Of a stretch of 16,999 nt of DNA, positions 14,262 to 16,999 are shown piece by piece. The stretch's first letter is position 1. Each line of letters begins with the position of its first letter. The stretch is taken from the NCBI GenBank assembly GCA_965365445.1, contig CBDUBS010000069.1, positions 1 to 16,999 of the forward strand. The letters are read 5' to 3'. The DNA comes from CBDUBS01 sp965365445. Lineage in GTDB: Bacteria; Bacteroidota; Rhodothermia; Rhodothermales; DASSAV01. The position numbers were made by a program, and so were the translations under genes. Below the pieces are notes generated by a model. The model did no database searches. It was not told the origin of the DNA and saw only the letters and a program-made list of their open reading frames with translations.

Positions 14262-15311
14262 CTATCCATAAAACTTTCGATTCAATGCGATTTGCTCCAG
14301 ACCCAGTTCGATTGCATCCAGTTGCAAGCGACCAGCCACCGCCGGATCGAGAGGACGCACCCCTACGGCATCCGGTTGCAAATCCTCCCCCGCTTCGGCG
14401 CTCCGGCGAATTTCGGGCAACTGGTCCCTGAAATCATGGTACGCCTTCGGTACGCCGGGTTCACCCTTTTCGAACGGAAGTAAGAAGAGAGGCAGCTCCG
14501 TCACGAGGCAAAGCGGATCGCCCCCCAGGCTACGCACGTATTCCATCGAACTGAGATGAAACAGCCTTGCCGTATCCTCATCTCCACGCGCCCTGAAGTA
14601 CATCTGCATCGCCGCTCCTTCGGGGGTCGTCATGTATCCCGGTGCGATGTAGAAAAAACCCTTCTCCCCTTTTCGGTTGTGGTCATGCAGGGGCAGACCC
14701 GCTTCAGCGGCGCGTCGGCTCCAGGACGCCTGAAGATGGGCCGTTCGGAAAGACCAGTGGCGCTCGATAAGCAATGAAGCGCCATCCGAAAAACCCATCC
14801 CGTGCAGGCTCGCATGGAGCACATAGGGGCCATGTTCTGCAAGAAAAGCAGCAACCATCCGATTTTCGGGACGCATGGCGGGATAGCCGAACTCAATGTC
14901 GCGCCCGGGCGGTTCCCGGAACGCCCACCGCAGATAAGCGGCAATGGAAGGCCACGCATCCATCCAGACCCGGTTGCGAGCTTCCCCGTCCGGGTTGACG
15001 TGCGGAACGATGACGAATCGATATTTCCTTAACCATGCATCCCAGTCCGACCTGTTCGACAACATACCCTGTATGAGCGCTCCAAGCGCTCGGGGGGCCA
15101 CCGGCTCATCCGAATGGGCGCCTGCCACAAGCGATACGGTATCGGCTCCTTTCCCGAGAACGAACCCCATGATGTGCCGACCTTCATCCGTCTTACCCAG
15201 TGGATGCACCGATGCGACGTCGGCGTGTCGCTCGCATAGATCGACCATACGATCTACGTCGTCGGGCTGAAGCGTAAATAATGGCGGAATCAGTGTGGAA
15301 ATGGTTTGCAT
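14262..15311 (-). CDS. M14-family zinc carboxypeptidase-like protein
   Basis: This is a putative zinc metallopeptidase of the carboxypeptidase/deacylase superfamily, 349 residues. Zinc ligands are visible in AGAHSDEP (64-70; His66 and Glu69, the HxxE motif) and LHASLHGMG (165-173; probably His170). PHVNPDGEARNR (103-114) carries the substrate-carboxylate-binding Asn-Pro-Asp-Gly and Arg positions. CLVTELPLFL (268-277) supplies the catalytic Glu272. No signal peptide is seen, so it is probably cytoplasmic. That is unusual for secreted carboxypeptidases but normal for the amidase/deacylase-like branch. The ATG at 15311 is 10 bp after the stop of the membrane-protein gene and has AGGA about eight bases upstream. 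The stop is 76-124 bp from the PorV-like gene, depending on its start. The substrate (peptide, amino-acid conjugate or cell-wall fragment) cannot be told from sequence. Confidence 0.83.
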   Translation of the reverse strand: MQTISTLIPPLFTLQPDDVDRMVDLCERHADVASVHPLGKTDEGRHIMGFVLGKGADTVSLVAGAHSDEPVAPRALGALIQGMLSNRSDWDAWLRKYRFVIVPHVNPDGEARNRVWMDAWPSIAAYLRWAFREPPGRDIEFGYPAMRPENRMVAAFLAEHGPYVLHASLHGMGFSDGASLLIERHWSFRTAHLQASWSRRAAEAGLPLHDHNRKGEKGFFYIAPGYMTTPEGAAMQMYFRARGDEDTARLFHLSSMEYVRSLGGDPLCLVTELPLFLLPFEKGEPGVPKAYHDFRDQLPEIRRSAEAGEDLQPDAVGVRPLDPAVAGRLQLDAIELGLEQIALNRKFYG

Positions 15312-15321
15312 GGTGTCTTTC

Positions 15322-16999
15322 CTACTCGGTGTTGTTGATGGCGTCGCCGTTGTTCATCCGGACCAGTTTATATACGTCGTCATGATATATCACGGGGAAT
15401 CGGGTCGGGGTATCCCGATACAAAACGGCGTAATCGGCTCCGTATTTCGCGGCGATTCGGGCCAGCCCGGGGTCGCTGATGGTATGGTACCTCCGGTCCA
15501 ACTCGGCCGCGGCTGGAAAACCGGATAAGGTAGGGGGCCCATATACGTCCGTCAGGCGCTGCATCCACTCCGCAATGGAGGAGTCCTGGAATACGAACGC
15601 CTTGAAGTCGATCACGATGGCACGCCCCGATACAACACGAAAACGCCCGCCCGTAGGCGGCGTCAACACGACGGCATCCGGGGGAACATGCCGCCGGGCA
15701 TAAAACGCCACGGAATCCAGCGATTCGCCTCCTTCCCGGAGGGTAAACACACCAAGGGAAGCAGGACTGAAAGCGGCAAACACGGCAAGTAGTATAGCCG
15801 TTGTCGTCAGAGGCGCCGCCCAACCCGGCCATCCTCCAGGCCGGAAAACAAACCCTAATCCTACGACAAGCAGAACACCGAGAAACACGAGTTCTCGCCC
15901 GTCCATGCCCAGATAAAATGCCAGGACGACGGAGAAAAAGAGAAAGAGAAGCAGAACGGAGCCCCGGGCCGGAGAACATTTCGGAGAAGTGATACGACGA
16001 ATTATCTCCGAAAGGTGGGCCGCAAGTACGGGTATCGGGTGGGCTGCGCCGGAGCCGGCCAGCATCGCTATCCCCTGCGCCCGGCGAATCCCTCCCTCTT
16101 GAAGCCAGGTAAACAACGTTCCGCCGAAAAGAAGCAGCCCGAGCCACTTTATGATGTATACATTTCTGTACAACTGCATGGAAGCCACTATCCTTAACGG
16201 AATCAGCTCAACGAAAACGTAGCCGATTCCCATCAACACAAGCACGAAAAGGATGGCAATCCCTACACAGTCCGCCATCGGCACGTCTGTCGATTCGTCC
16301 CTGCGCCACCACGCCCACGACAACAGAGCGCTTACCAGGAAGGCCAGGAAATACCCGTGCATTTCCAGTCCCATCAACGACGGAACGTAGTGATGCGGGT
16401 TCCGGAAGTACACGAGGATCTCAAAGAACGCGTCATTGGGCAAGGTCCTCTCCATCCGGCCAAGATATAGCACATAGGCCAGGGCGATCAGCACACCTGC
16501 ACCCGCCACTGAGGCGATGGCATCCCGCAGCGCTTTTCGCCTTTCGGCCGGCATTTCATTGCGGTAGGCCGCCAACATAGATTGCAGCGCGATAACACCG
16601 AGGGCAATACCGCCCGTTTCCAGCCCGATAACCGGATGAATGAGGGCGGCGGCTGCACCGGAGGCCGTCGCTCGCCACGGCTCGCGGCGAAAGGCAAACC
16701 ACAGAGCCAGCATGGCCGGGGGTTGCGCCGGTGTCGCCTGTATGAAGTAATTCCATATAAGGAACGTAGCGCCGCCGAGGTCGATGCTATGAACGGCCCC
16801 GATCAGGATACAGCCCATCATGGCGGGCCCGTCCGCTTTGAACATCTGCCTCGCCATGAAGAAACTGAGGGCGATAGTGGCTACGTTTGCCGCCAGTGTC
16901 CCGATCAGAAATAACAGCGGCAACGACACGTAATGCGAAAGAAACGCGACGCCGTGGTAATAGAAGAAGCGCGGTCCCGGCCCGATGCTTTGCTGTACG
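15322..16999 (-). CDS. Multi-pass membrane protein with periplasmic C-terminal domain (possibly DUF6798 / GT-C-like), partial
   Basis: The gene runs in from beyond the right edge. The frame is open without a stop from the last base of the window, reading QQSIGPGPRFFYYHG and then AFLSHYVSLPLLFLIG, so the GTG at 16929 is internal rather than the start. About ten or more hydrophobic segments fill the first two thirds (for example LLFLIGTLAANVATIAL, IALGVIALQSML, VLIALAYVLYLG, CVGIAILFVLVLMGIGYVF). The last roughly 130 residues are soluble: FYARRHVPPDAVVLTPP, FRVVSGRAIVIDFKAF, EWMQRLTDVYG and AAKYGADYAVLYR. A membrane part followed by such a domain recalls DUF6798 and GT-C glycosyltransferase-like proteins, but I cannot confirm catalytic residues. 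It is 10 bp upstream of the M14 gene, so co-transcription is likely. It may act on lipid-linked sugars such as those made by the GT2 enzyme; this is speculation. Confidence 0.7.
   Translation of the reverse strand, partial: VQQSIGPGPRFFYYHGVAFLSHYVSLPLLFLIGTLAANVATIALSFFMARQMFKADGPAMMGCILIGAVHSIDLGGATFLIWNYFIQATPAQPPAMLALWFAFRREPWRATASGAAAALIHPVIGLETGGIALGVIALQSMLAAYRNEMPAERRKALRDAIASVAGAGVLIALAYVLYLGRMERTLPNDAFFEILVYFRNPHHYVPSLMGLEMHGYFLAFLVSALLSWAWWRRDESTDVPMADCVGIAILFVLVLMGIGYVFVELIPLRIVASMQLYRNVYIIKWLGLLLFGGTLFTWLQEGGIRRAQGIAMLAGSGAAHPIPVLAAHLSEIIRRITSPKCSPARGSVLLLFLFFSVVLAFYLGMDGRELVFLGVLLVVGLGFVFRPGGWPGWAAPLTTTAILLAVFAAFSPASLGVFTLREGGESLDSVAFYARRHVPPDAVVLTPPTGGRFRVVSGRAIVIDFKAFVFQDSSIAEWMQRLTDVYGPPTLSGFPAAAELDRRYHTISDPGLARIAAKYGADYAVLYRDTPTRFPVIYHDDVYKLVRMNNGDAINNTE

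Noticed and set aside
1..16999. Mobile elements, CRISPR arrays, tRNA or rRNA genes, prophage
   Set aside because: I looked for transposase-like proteins, regular short repeats, cloverleaf-type sequences and phage proteins and saw none. Nearly all sequence is accounted for by protein genes.

Overview
The window looks like a stretch of a fairly GC-rich genome from the Bacteroidota/Rhodothermota group. The evidence is the protein content: an apparently fused alpha-beta E1 2-oxoacid dehydrogenase, a PorV/PorQ-family outer-membrane protein, a Wzi-type capsule barrel, a TonB-receptor-like barrel with a separate TonB protein, and mostly weak or absent Shine-Dalgarno sequences. The class is an inference; no rRNA or other marker is present. 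Coding density is very high. The longest gene-free stretch is the 261 bp divergent spacer at 4173-4433. I see no tRNA, rRNA, CRISPR array, insertion sequence or phage gene.

Layout. (A) 1-2572, minus strand: a nucleoside:H+ symporter-type MFS protein whose stop overlaps (ATGA) the start of an E1 alpha-beta dehydrogenase gene that runs off the left edge. That E1 gene carries an apparent one-base frameshift near position 90. (B) 2703-4172, minus strand: a polyprenyl-phosphate sugar phosphotransferase that starts an exopolysaccharide or O-antigen repeat unit. (C) 4434-10035, plus strand, probably one operon facing away from B: a Wzi-like barrel, a small secreted barrel-like protein, a TonB-receptor-like barrel, an NSUN/RsmF-type RNA m5C methyltransferase and a small protein resembling the RNA-binding C-terminal part of RsmF. 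(D) 10039-10848, minus strand: an energy transducer TonB, tail to tail with C. (E) 10911-16999, minus strand, closely spaced: a multi-pass membrane protein running off the right edge, an M14 zinc carboxypeptidase, a PorV/PorQ-like barrel, a GT2 polyprenyl-phosphate glycosyltransferase, and methylthioribose-1-phosphate isomerase (MtnA).

How they may fit together: much of the window concerns the cell envelope. The sugar transferase and GT2 enzyme act on lipid carriers at the inner membrane, TonB supplies energy across the periplasm, and the Wzi, TonB-receptor-like and PorV-like barrels are in the outer membrane. The E1, MtnA and RNA methyltransferase genes are housekeeping genes among them. The points most worth a second look are the E1 frameshift, the TonB-receptor-like gene whose only well-placed start is an AUA codon behind a strong Shine-Dalgarno sequence, the RsmF-type enzyme split into two coupled genes, and the three-gene outer-membrane cluster opposite the sugar transferase.
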